Below the pieces are notes generated by a model. That model worked only from the letters and a program-made list of their open reading frames with translations. It did no database searches and had not been told where the DNA came from. The translations under genes and the position numbers were made by a program. 39,707 bases of DNA from a virus. Shown here piece by piece: positions 19,759 to 27,860 of this stretch (position 1 is the stretch's first letter; each line of letters starts with the position of its first letter). The DNA lies in the IMG/VR virus record IMGVR_UViG_3300036795_000171, positions 1 to 39,707 of that record; one strand, written 5' to 3'.

Positions 19759-21560
19759 TGCCCAAAACCATTTCCCCGCCCGCAGCGGATCATGCCGCGC
19801 GGCATAACGGCGCCGGCCATATCTCCAATATTGACGGAAAAACAACCCCCGAGATCGACGGAGAAACAACCGTCCTCGGTATTTCTCTTACCGTCCTCGA
19901 ACTTCCGATCGCGGACATCCGGCCCAGCCCCCTGAACCCGCGCAAGACGTTCAATGCCGACTACCTCGCCGAGCTCGCGGAGAGCATCCGGCAGCACGGA
20001 GTGATGCAGCCCATCGAAGTCCGGCCAATGGGAGCATACTTCTCGATCGTTATGGGTGAGTGCCGGTGGCGGGCCGCGCATCTCGCGGGACGGACGACGA
20101 TCCCCTCCCTCGTGCGGGTCATGGACGACCGGGAGCACCGGGAGCGCGCCATCGTCGAAAATATCCAGCGACGCCAGCTTGACCCCATCGAGGAGGCAAT
20201 AGGGTATCGCGATCTCTCGCAAATGGGCTACACCCATGCGCAGATCGCCGCGAAAGTGGGGCGCGGCCAGCCGGCGATCACCAAGGCGATCTCGCTGCTC
20301 GACCTGCCCGCGAATTCTCAGGCGAAAATCTCCACGGGTGAACTCTCTGTCTCGCAGGCGCTCGTCATCAAGCGCTACGCCGCATCGCCGGCGGTCGCCG
20401 ACGCGATCTCTGACGTCGTCGCGCGGGACAAGATCAGCTCGCACACGCTGGAGAAGGGCGTCCCTCACGAAGTCACGGACGTGCTTAAAAAAGACAAACT
20501 GGCGCGTGAAGTCGGGTATGAAACACTTTTCGACTGGAGAACGATCTGCGAGCAGTGCCCCTTCCAGGCGTTCATCAAAGATAACTATAGCCGGGGTTAC
20601 TGCCTCCGTCCCGAACATTACAACGAACTTCAGCGCGCCGCTAAAGCCCAGAAGACTGAGGCGGACAGGGTGCGCGCCGACAGCGACAAAGCGGCAGGCA
20701 TCACGGCCAATCTCAGGAGCCTCAAATATGACAGCTTTGTGCACATCCCCGATGCCGCCCCTGGCGGCTGCTCGGAGGCGTGCGAGTGCAGGCAGGTCGT
20801 CAAGGGCTACCAGGGTGAGCCGGTCGCCATCTGCAACGATCCTAAGCGTTACCAATCACTCAAAAAAGCAGACAAGGAACGCCGCAGCGCGCTGCTGGCC
20901 GCGAGGTCGGAGGGGCTGCTGCAAAAGGCGATCTCTTCGATGGACGCCGCCGGCGCGGATTGGGAGGCCCCTGCGCTGGAGCGCTCCATTTGGCTGTTCG
21001 GAGTAAATGCCTTTCGTTCTTTGGAATTTGAGATCTGTCAGGAGGCGGCAGCGCGGCGCGGTATCACGCTGACCGAGCGATGGTCACAATACTGCGAGAT
21101 GCCCTCGGCAGCGCGCGCCCAGTTCGGTCCTCTCAGCCCCTTAGATTTTCTCTACCTGCTCGCGGAGGCACGGCTGAGGCAGGACATCAAACGCGCCGTC
21201 GAGAGCGCGCAGGAAGACCAACTCGCGCGACTCGAATGGTTCGCGTCGGCAGAGGAGGTGCAGGCCGAAGATGTCTCCTCTGCACCGGTGCGCTGCGCGA
21301 AATGCAAAACAGCGCCGCCAGCGAGGCCACTCGTGGGCCGCGCTCTGTGGGATTATCTCACCTGCGGGATCCATGTCAGCCAGTTCGGCGAGCTTGTGAC
21401 ACCTCGGGGCGCTTATTACTGCAGCGACTGCGGCCCCGGCGTGGCCTATTGCCGGGAATGCGGCTGCACGGACGAAGCCGGCTGCGAGGGAGGCTGCACA
21501 TGGGTCGAATACGACCTCTGCAGCGCCTGCGCGGCCCCGCAGGAGGCACCGGCGGCATGA
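19758..21560 (+). CDS. ParB-like protein with cysteine-rich C-terminus
   Basis: 600 residues, about twice the usual ParB length. The N-terminus is a ParB/Spo0J nuclease-CTPase domain: LPIADIRPSPLNPRKTF, motif GECRWRAAHLAGR (100-112, normally GERRxRA) and ENIQRRQLDPIEEA (134-147). A helix-turn-helix follows (YTHAQIAAKVGRGQPAITKA). The middle carries Cys pairs (about residues 265-280 and 330-350). The C-terminus has CAKCKTAP and a CRECGCTDEAGCEGGC cluster, several zinc sites. It lacks a ParA neighbour. Likely origin or DNA binding in replication, or a host-takeover role; phage ParB-like proteins of this kind are not all partition proteins. Confidence 0.75.
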   Translation: MPKTISPPAADHAARHNGAGHISNIDGKTTPEIDGETTVLGISLTVLELPIADIRPSPLNPRKTFNADYLAELAESIRQHGVMQPIEVRPMGAYFSIVMGECRWRAAHLAGRTTIPSLVRVMDDREHRERAIVENIQRRQLDPIEEAIGYRDLSQMGYTHAQIAAKVGRGQPAITKAISLLDLPANSQAKISTGELSVSQALVIKRYAASPAVADAISDVVARDKISSHTLEKGVPHEVTDVLKKDKLAREVGYETLFDWRTICEQCPFQAFIKDNYSRGYCLRPEHYNELQRAAKAQKTEADRVRADSDKAAGITANLRSLKYDSFVHIPDAAPGGCSEACECRQVVKGYQGEPVAICNDPKRYQSLKKADKERRSALLAARSEGLLQKAISSMDAAGADWEAPALERSIWLFGVNAFRSLEFEICQEAAARRGITLTERWSQYCEMPSAARAQFGPLSPLDFLYLLAEARLRQDIKRAVESAQEDQLARLEWFASAEEVQAEDVSSAPVRCAKCKTAPPARPLVGRALWDYLTCGIHVSQFGELVTPRGAYYCSDCGPGVAYCRECGCTDEAGCEGGCTWVEYDLCSACAAPQEAPAA

Positions 21561-21697
21561 CCGCGATCACCGTCACTACCGAGCAGGTCGACATCGACCA
21601 GGGGGATCGATCCAACTTCGGGACGCATCCGCTCCTGGTGGCCCTCTGTCGCGCCTTCGGCGTCAGCGTGAGAGCGCTGACGGAGGACGAGGAATGA
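21557..21697 (+). CDS. Small hypothetical protein
   Basis: 46 residues beginning MTAITVTTEQVDIDQGDRSN, ATG overlapping the ParB-like stop (ATGA) with GGAGG ten bases upstream, and its stop overlapping the next start. The stretch HPLLVALCRAFGVSVRALTE is helical. Real by its coupling; unrecognised. Confidence 0.5.
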   Translation: MTAITVTTEQVDIDQGDRSNFGTHPLLVALCRAFGVSVRALTEDEE

Positions 21698-22368
21698 GCA
21701 CATCATGGGCAACCCTCAAAGACGCCCTCGGCCTGACCCTGCGCCCCGTCGATCTCTGGCCGGGCAAGCTCCGGGCTTCCTATGATCGCGAAGCGTCGCC
21801 CTACACCGCGCCCCTGAAAGACACACTGCGCGTCCTCAAATACGAACTGCAGGAGCTTGGCGCGACAAGCATCGTCCTGCAGATCGCCATCCGGGAGCGC
21901 GACATTCGACTCGACGGACTGCCGCGTGCCGATGCCCGCGCCGAGCATCCCGGCGTCATCCTTTCGTTCGAGACAAAGGCCGGCCCGCGCCGGCGCGCCT
22001 TTGATCGATTTATGAAGTGGGAACATAACCTGCGCGCGCTCGCCAGTAACCTGCAGCATCTGAGGCACGCCAACTTGTACGGGGTCGAGGAGGATGCCGT
22101 CCAGTATGCAGGCTGGAAAGCGCTGCCCGCTCCGCAGACGCTGCCCGCCGAGATCGGTGCCGCCCGCGATCTGCTCGACCTGGCCGGGGAATACGGTCCG
22201 TCCTCGCAACTCTATCAAGGATTGATCGACGACCCGGAGGCGCGCCGCGATGCCTGGAAACGCGCCGTGAAGCGTCATCATCCCGACGCGGGCGGCGATC
22301 CTGAAAAATTCCACCGTGCGCAGGCGGCTTATGACCTGCTGGAGAAAAGCGCACTGAAAGGGACTTAA
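21694..22368 (+). CDS. J-domain (DnaJ-like) protein
   Basis: 224 residues. The C-terminal 50 residues are a J-domain end: AWKRAVKRHHPDAGGDPEKF then HRAQAAYDLLEKS, with the HPD motif (196-198) that stimulates Hsp70 ATPase. N-terminal 170 residues have no recognised fold but begin with a helical region and contain VILSFETKAGPRRRAFDRFM. It may recruit host DnaK to remodel the replisome or virion assembly intermediates, as in lambda replication where DnaJ/DnaK dissociate the O-P-helicase complex. It is in the same operon as the O-like initiator. Confidence 0.8.
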   Translation: MSTSWATLKDALGLTLRPVDLWPGKLRASYDREASPYTAPLKDTLRVLKYELQELGATSIVLQIAIRERDIRLDGLPRADARAEHPGVILSFETKAGPRRRAFDRFMKWEHNLRALASNLQHLRHANLYGVEEDAVQYAGWKALPAPQTLPAEIGAARDLLDLAGEYGPSSQLYQGLIDDPEARRDAWKRAVKRHHPDAGGDPEKFHRAQAAYDLLEKSALKGT

Positions 22369-22369
22369 A

Positions 22370-22609
22370 ATGCAGATTGTTTTTGAAGTCGCGGTCGGAT
22401 CCGGCCTCGCTGGCACGTCAACTAGCATCTATATCGTGGCAGGAGAAGAAATCACTTTGAAACAGGCACATGGCATAGCTCTCAAAGATGCCAGAAAATA
22501 TGGGCCAGCGAGTGTCGTGTCTATCAAGGAGATTCGCGCTACAGTGCTTATAACGCCCCGCGAAAGGAGGGCCGCTGCCAACAAGAAACAGAAGGGAGAA
22601 ATCGGGTGA
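22370..22609 (+). CDS. Hypothetical protein
   Basis: 79 residues, AAAGGGACTTAAA before the ATG, partly hydrophobic start (MQIVFEVAVGSGLAGTSTSI) and a basic C-terminus (RERRAAANKKQKGE). Not recognised. It ends four bases into the next GTG gene. Confidence 0.5.
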   Translation: MQIVFEVAVGSGLAGTSTSIYIVAGEEITLKQAHGIALKDARKYGPASVVSIKEIRATVLITPRERRAAANKKQKGEIG

Positions 22610-22980
22610 ATATCTTTATGCGCGTGTCGATCCTTGAGGATAGGGTGGCCGCGCTCAGTGAAAAATTGGGGGTAGAAATGACAACGATTGCAGACATCGA
22701 GGCCGACGAGGCGGCACTCCAGGCCGACCAGGCCACTGAAGACGCAGCGATCGCGCAAAACGCGACCGACGTCGCCGCGCTGAGGGCGCTCTACGCGGCC
22801 TATCAGGGAGGGACGACGCTCACCGCCGACCAGATGGCCGCCGCCGACGCCGCGATCCAGGCCGCCGACGCCAAGATCAAAGCGCAGACCGCTGCGATCC
22901 AGGGCAGTGACCCCGGCGCGCAGCCGGCGGCGACAGGGGCCGGCGGAGACGCTTCCGCCGCCGTGGCTGCGTCCGCCTGA
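22606..22980 (+). CDS. Hypothetical coiled-coil protein
   Basis: 124 residues, GTG overlap with the previous stop. Very Ala/Asp-rich: a helix at the start (RVSILEDRVAALSEKLGVEM), then TTIADIEADEAALQADQATE and a Gly/Ala tail. The pattern of small coiled-coil phage proteins. It is the last clear gene of the early operon, followed by a hairpin. Confidence 0.5.
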   Translation: MNIFMRVSILEDRVAALSEKLGVEMTTIADIEADEAALQADQATEDAAIAQNATDVAALRALYAAYQGGTTLTADQMAAADAAIQAADAKIKAQTAAIQGSDPGAQPAATGAGGDASAAVAASA

Positions 22981-22988
22981 TCTCAAGG

Positions 22989-23020
22989 CTTCGAGGGGTA
23001 CATCCGTATACCCCTCGAAG
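22989..23020 (+). terminator. Hairpin at the end of the early operon
   Basis: A perfect 12-bp stem (22989-23000 with 23009-23020, 8-nt loop) sits right after the last clear early gene. There is no U-run; it may be a weak terminator or an end-stabilising structure. A TATAAT box at 23044-23049 lies beyond it but without a -35. Confidence 0.5.
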
Positions 23021-23068
23021 TATCCCGCGCGGCGAATTCACGGTATAATAACCACAGAGGAACCTTGA

Positions 23069-23314
23069 TTGGGTAAGCGTGTTCGATTTTGGTTTTGGGA
23101 ACGGTCGAGATGCTGGGCGGCGACGCTGCTGCTGCGTGAGATCCAAACCGCGTACAATGCCGGTGAGGATTCGCGCGCCAGGCGGATGTCCTGCACGCTC
23201 GATCACTACCTGCTCATTGAGCGCAATGTCCTCGAATATATCTCCATCGACCCCTGTGCGCCCATCATCATCCATTATCCCTCGTCGCCGGACCGCCCTC
23301 GCCATTATCAGTGA
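23069..23314 (+). CDS. Hypothetical protein after the early hairpin
   Basis: 81 residues with TTG start; GAGG lies eight bases upstream and a TATAAT box (23044-23049) 20 bases further up. Tryptophan-rich start (RVRFWFWERSRCWAATLLL) and later LDHYLLIERNVLEYISIDPC. Not recognised. Its reading frame overlaps another candidate frame (23226-23447), so the exact product is uncertain. Confidence 0.4.
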   Translation: MGKRVRFWFWERSRCWAATLLLREIQTAYNAGEDSRARRMSCTLDHYLLIERNVLEYISIDPCAPIIIHYPSSPDRPRHYQ

Positions 23315-23447
23315 GGAGGAACTCTATGGACAACCAACCTTACCGGTAGTAAGCGTCAGGTATTGGCCCGTCGTTTTTTATGTTGGGCTGGCTAAAATCT
23401 CCGGGCAGCCTAAATTCACAATAATTCGCAAGTGGCTTGACGAATAA
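23226..23447 (+). CDS. Doubtful small ORF
   Basis: 73 codons in another frame. Its C-terminal half (LPVVSVRYWPVVFYVGLAKI, then SGQPKFTIIRKWLDE) looks protein-like, but the N-terminal half looks like antisense noise and there is no ribosome site near the ATG at 23226. Perhaps a real short gene with a different start, or a +/-1 frame partner of the previous gene. Confidence 0.2.
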   Translation: MSSNISPSTPVRPSSSIIPRRRTALAIISEEELYGQPTLPVVSVRYWPVVFYVGLAKISGQPKFTIIRKWLDE

Positions 23448-23464
23448 CGCGTTGCCAGGATAGG

Positions 23465-23517
23465 CGAATTCGCGCGCTGGAGGCTCTCCCTACACCTCTT
23501 GGCATCGCGCGCGGGAA
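23465..23517. terminator. Possible terminator at the convergence of early and late operons
   Basis: An interrupted inverted repeat (CGCGCGC region 23468-23477 with 23506-23516) lies between the plus-strand early operon and the minus-strand late operon end. No clear U-run in either direction, so the assignment is weak. Confidence 0.25.
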
Positions 23518-23522
23518 TATAG

Positions 23523-23960
23523 TCAGAACACGCTGATCGTCCCCGCCTGCAGGATGATTAACTCGTCGTCCGGTGCGATCTGCACGAAAACGAAGTAACT
23601 CCCTGCTGTTAGCGTCCCCGCCTCCACGAGCAGCCGCGCCCAGGTCGTGCCGTCCACACTGCGCGAGAGCCACTGCGCGTCGCTCCAATCGTAAGTGCCC
23701 GGATTGGCCCCGGTCGTGAGCGCCAAGCTGACCGCGAGGCCAGTCACGTCCTGCGCTGCTCCGGTCGCTGCGTCGGCTGCGCTGATCTGCACGTAGAGGT
23801 ACTGCGTCGCGGCTGCGGCGAGGCTGCTGCAGCCACTCTCGATATTGGTCCGCGCTCGGGATGCGCAAATGTCCCAGTCTCGTTGTATGCCGCTATCCCC
23901 CTGTGCCGCTTCCTGCTGCTGGTCGGGGCCTGCGTCCGGCCCCATGCTCGGGTCTGGCAT
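23523..23960 (-). CDS. Last late-operon protein, probable appendage component
   Basis: 145 residues, last gene of the late operon. Its C-terminal half is beta-rich (YLYVQISAADAATGAAQDVT, ALTTGANPGTYDWSDAQW, VDGTTWARLLVEAGTLTA), with the DGTTW pattern also seen in the post-capsid protein. AAGGGGG precedes the ATG. N-terminus is disordered. Structural or fibre-related role is inferred from position next to the SGNH hydrolase. Confidence 0.55.
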   Translation of the reverse strand: MPDPSMGPDAGPDQQQEAAQGDSGIQRDWDICASRARTNIESGCSSLAAAATQYLYVQISAADAATGAAQDVTGLAVSLALTTGANPGTYDWSDAQWLSRSVDGTTWARLLVEAGTLTAGSYFVFVQIAPDDELIILQAGTISVF

Positions 23961-23970
23961 AACGGCCCCC

Positions 23971-24654
23971 TTAGAATGTTCCCGGCGTATCGACGCGGCT
24001 CACAATCGCCGTGTTGCCGGTGTTGTAGGTGACGAGCGCCGTGTCGATCACCGTTGCGCTGCCGGCATTCATCGCCGAGAGTGTCGTGCCGGGCAGGTAG
24101 TACGTCACCGTCTGCTGATGCGTCCCGGTGTTGAGCGTCCCTGCGAGGTAACTCCCTCCCTGGATTGACGCGCTGATCGCCTGCGCTGCGCTGTGCGAGA
24201 GCGTCCCTGCCGTGCCGCCGACGTTGTAGGCCGCAACTGCTGCAGGTATGCCCGCTATAGCTGTGCCGTTTGCCGTGGAACTTGTCGCCGCAGATGTTGC
24301 CTGCGTATTCGCACTCGCAATCGTCTGCGGGTCGTCGCTGCAAAAGAGCGTCTGATTTGCAAACGTGTGGCCCGAGGCCGTCAAGGAGTACGTTACCCAT
24401 GCCTCGCCCTTCGCTGCCGCATCATAGACGACCGAAGGGTTGCCGCCTGCGATGTGCGCCACGGCTCCGGGGCTGGAGATGGCATTGCCGTCCAGATCGG
24501 TCACGCTGACGATGGCATCCGTCACGCCGCTCGTAACGGCAGTACCACTCGTATCCGTCGCCGGTGGGCCGGGATAGGTAACTGCGGCGGCGAAGGCATT
24601 CAGGCACAGTAGCGAGAGGCAGAATGCCAGGAAAGATGTTTTCAGTGTTCGCAT
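23971..24654 (-). CDS. Secreted or appendage protein with signal peptide
   Basis: 227 residues. A clear Sec signal (MRTLKTSFLAFCLSLLCLNA, cleavage near AFA-AA) precedes a beta-rich region (residues 25-95, VTDAIVSVTDLDGNAISSP) and an Ala/Thr/Ser-rich repeat zone (ASANTQATSAATSSTANGTA). Fibre-like composition. The C-terminus (TYYLPGTTLSAMNAGSATVI) is beta. No family recognised. A Sec signal on a late-operon gene is unexpected. Confidence 0.55.
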   Translation of the reverse strand: MRTLKTSFLAFCLSLLCLNAFAAAVTYPGPPATDTSGTAVTSGVTDAIVSVTDLDGNAISSPGAVAHIAGGNPSVVYDAAAKGEAWVTYSLTASGHTFANQTLFCSDDPQTIASANTQATSAATSSTANGTAIAGIPAAVAAYNVGGTAGTLSHSAAQAISASIQGGSYLAGTLNTGTHQQTVTYYLPGTTLSAMNAGSATVIDTALVTYNTGNTAIVSRVDTPGTF

Positions 24655-24656
24655 GA

Positions 24657-26510
24657 TTAACGCCCCCTCCGAGGCTGGAATGTGGTGATCGACGTTGCAG
24701 GCGATAGCGCCTCCTCGATAGCTGCCATCGCCACCCCTGACGTTTCAATCGAACCCAGTGGTGCAAGCGGGTGCAGGCCACCGGAACTCAGTCTCGTTGG
24801 ATTACCGGTAAGCGTCGTGAGGCCGGGAATACCCGCCGAACCCGCCGTATCTGCAAACAGCCACCCGGCTGCGAGTGTGCCTGCTTTCACAGTCGAATAG
24901 TTCGTTCCTGCGAAGGGGCCGATCTGTACTAACTTCGCCCCCGGCGCGGCAGTCGCAATCGCTTCGAGCGTTGTTGTCACGTCCGATTGGGCAGGCGTTC
25001 CGTTTACCCCATTTTCGCAAAAGACATAATTAGGGACTTGCGCAAAATGACCGCTTACCAGGCGGCTATGATTGGCGTCGTGCAATGCGTAGGCTGTTAT
25101 CAGCCCCGGTACATTGCGCTGGCCGGCCATGTTGAAATTCGTGTCGCCATATCCGATCACGCCCAGTCGCACTCCGAATAATTGCTCAACCGGCCATATC
25201 CAACTCAGCGAGGCATCCTGGTCAGTGTAGGAGTTGTTGATACCGAGTGTCCGAAGCCCTTCCAGGATACTGTCTCCGAACGCTATCGCAGTTCCGCTAG
25301 GTTCAGTCGGAACAGAGACAGAAGCCCCGCTGTCCAGCACAAGTCCGGTAAAGCGCGGGTCTATGACGGGCGTGTTCCATCCGTCTACGTCGTAATCGGT
25401 CTCAGCCACCATGATTCGCGCTGTGTGACTGCCCGAGGCTAAGCCTGTTGCAAAAGCGACCGTCGAAGCCTCCTGCGCGTAGATCGCCGGGCCATTGTCG
25501 ATATAGCAGACAAGTACCGGGTCGCTGGCAACGGACGGGAGCACGGACATCGCAGCAGGGCTGGACGTACTCGGCGCGGCGATGCTGGCCGTGGTCAGCG
25601 GAGAAGTATCAAACGTCGCGGAGAACGTCGTGCCGGTAAAATTGACATCGACATCTGCCCCGGCTGAATCAGCTTGCGCATACGACCCGCCCTGGTACCA
25701 GTTGTCCGGTGAATACGAAAACGCGGCATTCGAGTATGCGAATGTAGAGGGGGAAGAAGCGCTGCTATCGTTCGCGTCCCCGTCAAAATGGTAGAGTCCG
25801 ACCAATCCAGTAGTCCCACTCGTGTAAGGGGCAGTGGCGGGAGTGAACGTGGTGGAATATTTCGCGGTTGACCACATCACAGCCTCGTCAAGGCTCCCCG
25901 CAAAATAGAAACCGTAGACCGGCGTTGCCGTGTTCGAGTATTCGAGGGAGCCGATTGTGCTGTAAAATTTCGTCGTGCCCGCATTATACGTTCCGGTCGC
26001 GCTGCCCGCCGCTGCCCCATCGACGTAGAGCGTGGCGGACGTGCCGCCCGTCATCACCAGTGCGACATGATGCCATACGCCGTCGTTGATCGTCGCCGTT
26101 CCCCCAAAGGACGTACCAGAATCGAACCCATCCACAACCGCGATGACCTTTCCACTACTGCTAATACCGATGTACCATGAGCCTCCTGTCGTCAGCGCCT
26201 CGTCGGTCGAATAGGACATGAAAACCTGTGTGCCTGATGCCGAGGTCGTCCGAACACGACATTCCGCCGTCCCGATGCCACCCACGAACGCAAAGGTCGA
26301 GCCGGGAACCGTTACGTACTGGCTTGTGCCGTTGAAAGTGATGGCCTCGCCAAAACTGCCCGCGTTATCCGTGTTGCTGATGGAGGATGATGTAGCATAT
26401 GCAGGCGACCCGACAAGGGTTCCTGCCCCCTGCGCTTTCGCCCCTCCTGCCACCGTCGCCAGCAGGCACAATATCGCCGCCAGTAGTCCGAATTGTCTCA
26501 AGTTCCGCAT
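24657..26510 (-). CDS. Signal-peptide LamG-SGNH hydrolase
   Basis: 617 residues. Sec signal (residues 1-28), LamG/concanavalin-like domain (about 50-250: GTSQYVTVPG, VWHHVALVMTGGTSATLYVD, GLVGLYHFDGDANDSS), a linker domain, and an SGNH hydrolase (405-600) with block I GDSIL (412-416), block II GYGD (453-456), block III ENGVNG (499-504) and block V GGLHP (577-581). The usual Asp three residues before the His is absent (SGGLHP). SGNH enzymes remove acetyl or other esters from polysaccharides; with a LamG carbohydrate-binding domain this suggests a capsule- or wall-directed depolymerising/deacetylating appendage or a secreted enzyme. AGGAG before the ATG. Confidence 0.8.
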   Translation of the reverse strand: MRNLRQFGLLAAILCLLATVAGGAKAQGAGTLVGSPAYATSSSISNTDNAGSFGEAITFNGTSQYVTVPGSTFAFVGGIGTAECRVRTTSASGTQVFMSYSTDEALTTGGSWYIGISSSGKVIAVVDGFDSGTSFGGTATINDGVWHHVALVMTGGTSATLYVDGAAAGSATGTYNAGTTKFYSTIGSLEYSNTATPVYGFYFAGSLDEAVMWSTAKYSTTFTPATAPYTSGTTGLVGLYHFDGDANDSSASSPSTFAYSNAAFSYSPDNWYQGGSYAQADSAGADVDVNFTGTTFSATFDTSPLTTASIAAPSTSSPAAMSVLPSVASDPVLVCYIDNGPAIYAQEASTVAFATGLASGSHTARIMVAETDYDVDGWNTPVIDPRFTGLVLDSGASVSVPTEPSGTAIAFGDSILEGLRTLGINNSYTDQDASLSWIWPVEQLFGVRLGVIGYGDTNFNMAGQRNVPGLITAYALHDANHSRLVSGHFAQVPNYVFCENGVNGTPAQSDVTTTLEAIATAAPGAKLVQIGPFAGTNYSTVKAGTLAAGWLFADTAGSAGIPGLTTLTGNPTRLSSGGLHPLAPLGSIETSGVAMAAIEEALSPATSITTFQPRRGR

Positions 26511-26529
26511 AATCTCTCCTATTGCCCCA

Positions 26530-26566
26530 CCGCCGCCGAAGCCGTCGCCGCCGCCGAAGCCGTTCC
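26530..26566. repeat. Short GC-rich tandem repeat between lysin and SGNH genes
   Basis: CGCCGCCGAAGCCGT occurs twice in tandem, just upstream of the SGNH gene ribosome site. No ORF or regulatory motif is evident in the 82-bp gap. Confidence 0.4.
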
Positions 26567-26592
26567 CGCAAAGGGAGCCACAAAGGACGCCT

Positions 26593-27177
26593 CTATTTAA
26601 TCCTGAGCGCCTGCAGCTCGTCCGGCGTCACGTACAGATAGCTCATATCGCAGGGCTTGCCCACGCCGGGGCAGCGCGCATGATCTGTGTGCTGCCAGGC
26701 GAAAAGCCTGATGCAGCCGGGCAGGTCCGGCAGATCGTCGCGATATGCGGCCAGCCACAGCCGCCAGCGAACCGGCGATCCCAGCCCCGCCCAAAACGCG
26801 ATATTGCAGTACAAAATCGGCTCGTACCCCCTCGCCTCCAGGTCATAGAGCGCGTCGAACGTCTCCTGCCGCGTCAGGCCCAGGGCTTCTGCGTCGACGA
26901 CCGGCTGCAGGTCGCCCTTCTGGAGATGGGCGGTGCTGAGGAAATGCGCGATCTGCGGGGGCGCGGCGGCGGCATCCTCGAACACATAGGCCCCGAGGAT
27001 GAGGCCGACGCTCCGGATCCGCTCGGCATAAGCTTGATAGGTCGGATCGGTATAACCGACCCCTTCGCTGCATTTGGTAATCACGAGTGGGATACCTGCG
27101 GCGGCCACGGTGTGGAAATCAACCATCGGCTCAAAATGAGACAGGTCGGGAAAATGATTGACTGGCGTGCGTGTCAT
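26593..27177 (-). CDS. Endolysin, GH25 muramidase
   Basis: 194 residues from the ATG at 27177 (GAGGG upstream; the longer frame to 27243 adds a non-conserved extension). Glycoside hydrolase 25 residues are present: DLSHF near the start (D11), ITKCSEG (35-39), the catalytic pair QPVVDAE (D95, E97) and WQHTD (161-165). It cleaves the beta-1,4 MurNAc-GlcNAc bond of peptidoglycan. There is no signal peptide and no separate wall-binding domain, so export depends on the holin encoded upstream in the same operon. Confidence 0.93.
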   Translation of the reverse strand: MTRTPVNHFPDLSHFEPMVDFHTVAAAGIPLVITKCSEGVGYTDPTYQAYAERIRSVGLILGAYVFEDAAAAPPQIAHFLSTAHLQKGDLQPVVDAEALGLTRQETFDALYDLEARGYEPILYCNIAFWAGLGSPVRWRLWLAAYRDDLPDLPGCIRLFAWQHTDHARCPGVGKPCDMSYLYVTPDELQALRIK

Positions 27178-27271
27178 GGGAATACCCTCGAAAACAAAGC
27201 CGCCCCCTCCAGCATCAGCAGGAGCAGGGCGGTCCAGAAGCAAGCAGAATTATTGAGCGCCGGGCGCACGG

Positions 27272-27760
27272 CTATTGGTTGCCGCCGGTCGCGCGGATGG
27301 CCGCCGCGCCCACATCGCCGAATGGCGCAGCGGACGCGAGAGGCCCGGCGCTGTTGCCACCGGGTGCGCCAGCCTGACGCAAGCTGACCAGTCCGCCCGG
27401 CGTCATCTGGTACGAGCCTGTCTTTTCGAGTTCAGCTTTCACCTCAGCGACAATGAAAGGCCTGGCGTCGGCGATGGCCTGGCTGATCGCCGCTTTGCGC
27501 GCGGACGCCGGCGCGGTCGCAATGGCTATCAGCCCCGCGCAGATCGCGCCCACGAGAGACGCCTGCCCCGGAGCGGACGGCCGGAGGATGCCCGACGATT
27601 CGGTGGCCACCAGGGTCGCCGCCAGAAGCCCCACTGCCGCGCTCACCAGGAGCGCATGGATCGAGGTATTTCCGCCATTCGCAAACGCCTGATAGCCGGC
27701 GACGGCCATGGCGAAAAGCAGGCGCTTGCCGAGCGTAATCCATTTAATTTTAAGGTTCAT
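27272..27760 (-). CDS. Membrane protein of the lysis cassette
   Basis: 162 residues with hydrophobic segments about residues 10-30 (GKRLLFAMAVAGYQAF), 35-55 (HALLVSAAVGLLAATLVAT) and 68-85 (SLVGAICAGLIAIATAPAS) and a Gly/Ala/Pro-rich C-terminus. Probably a second holin, anti-holin or spanin-like membrane protein. The assignment comes from its place between holin and endolysin. Confidence 0.6.
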   Translation of the reverse strand: MNLKIKWITLGKRLLFAMAVAGYQAFANGGNTSIHALLVSAAVGLLAATLVATESSGILRPSAPGQASLVGAICAGLIAIATAPASARKAAISQAIADARPFIVAEVKAELEKTGSYQMTPGGLVSLRQAGAPGGNSAGPLASAAPFGDVGAAAIRATGGNQ

Positions 27761-27776
27761 AATCCGTTCTCACGCG

Positions 27777-27818
27777 CAAAAATCAAGGAGCCTGCCACAG
27801 ATAAGTGACTGGCTCCTT
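27777..27818 (-). terminator. Terminator-like hairpin inside the lysis cassette
   Basis: On the minus strand an 8-bp stem (27811-27818 with 27785-27792, 18-nt loop) is followed by GATTTTTG. It lies between 27861 and 27272 genes and may reduce read-through. Confidence 0.45.
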
Positions 27819-27830
27819 TCGGGCTTGACA

Positions 27831-27858
27831 GTTATATCGCTTATTTTAGCGATATAAC
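27831..27858. promoter_or_regulatory. AT-rich palindrome in the lysis cassette
   Basis: A perfect 11-bp inverted repeat (GTTATATCGCT with AGCGATATAAC, 6-nt loop) lies beside a TTGACA (27825-27830). Unlike the surrounding GC-rich DNA; looks like a binding site or a second regulatory hairpin. Confidence 0.45.
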
Positions 27859-27860
27859 TC

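Noticed and set aside
19467-20855. Long minus-strand ORF antisense to the initiator and ParB-like genes
   Set aside because: The plus strand has ParB motifs and consistent overlaps; antisense frame lacks a ribosome site.
23044-23049. TATAAT at 23044 as a full promoter
   Set aside because: No -35 hexamer at 15-19 bases upstream.
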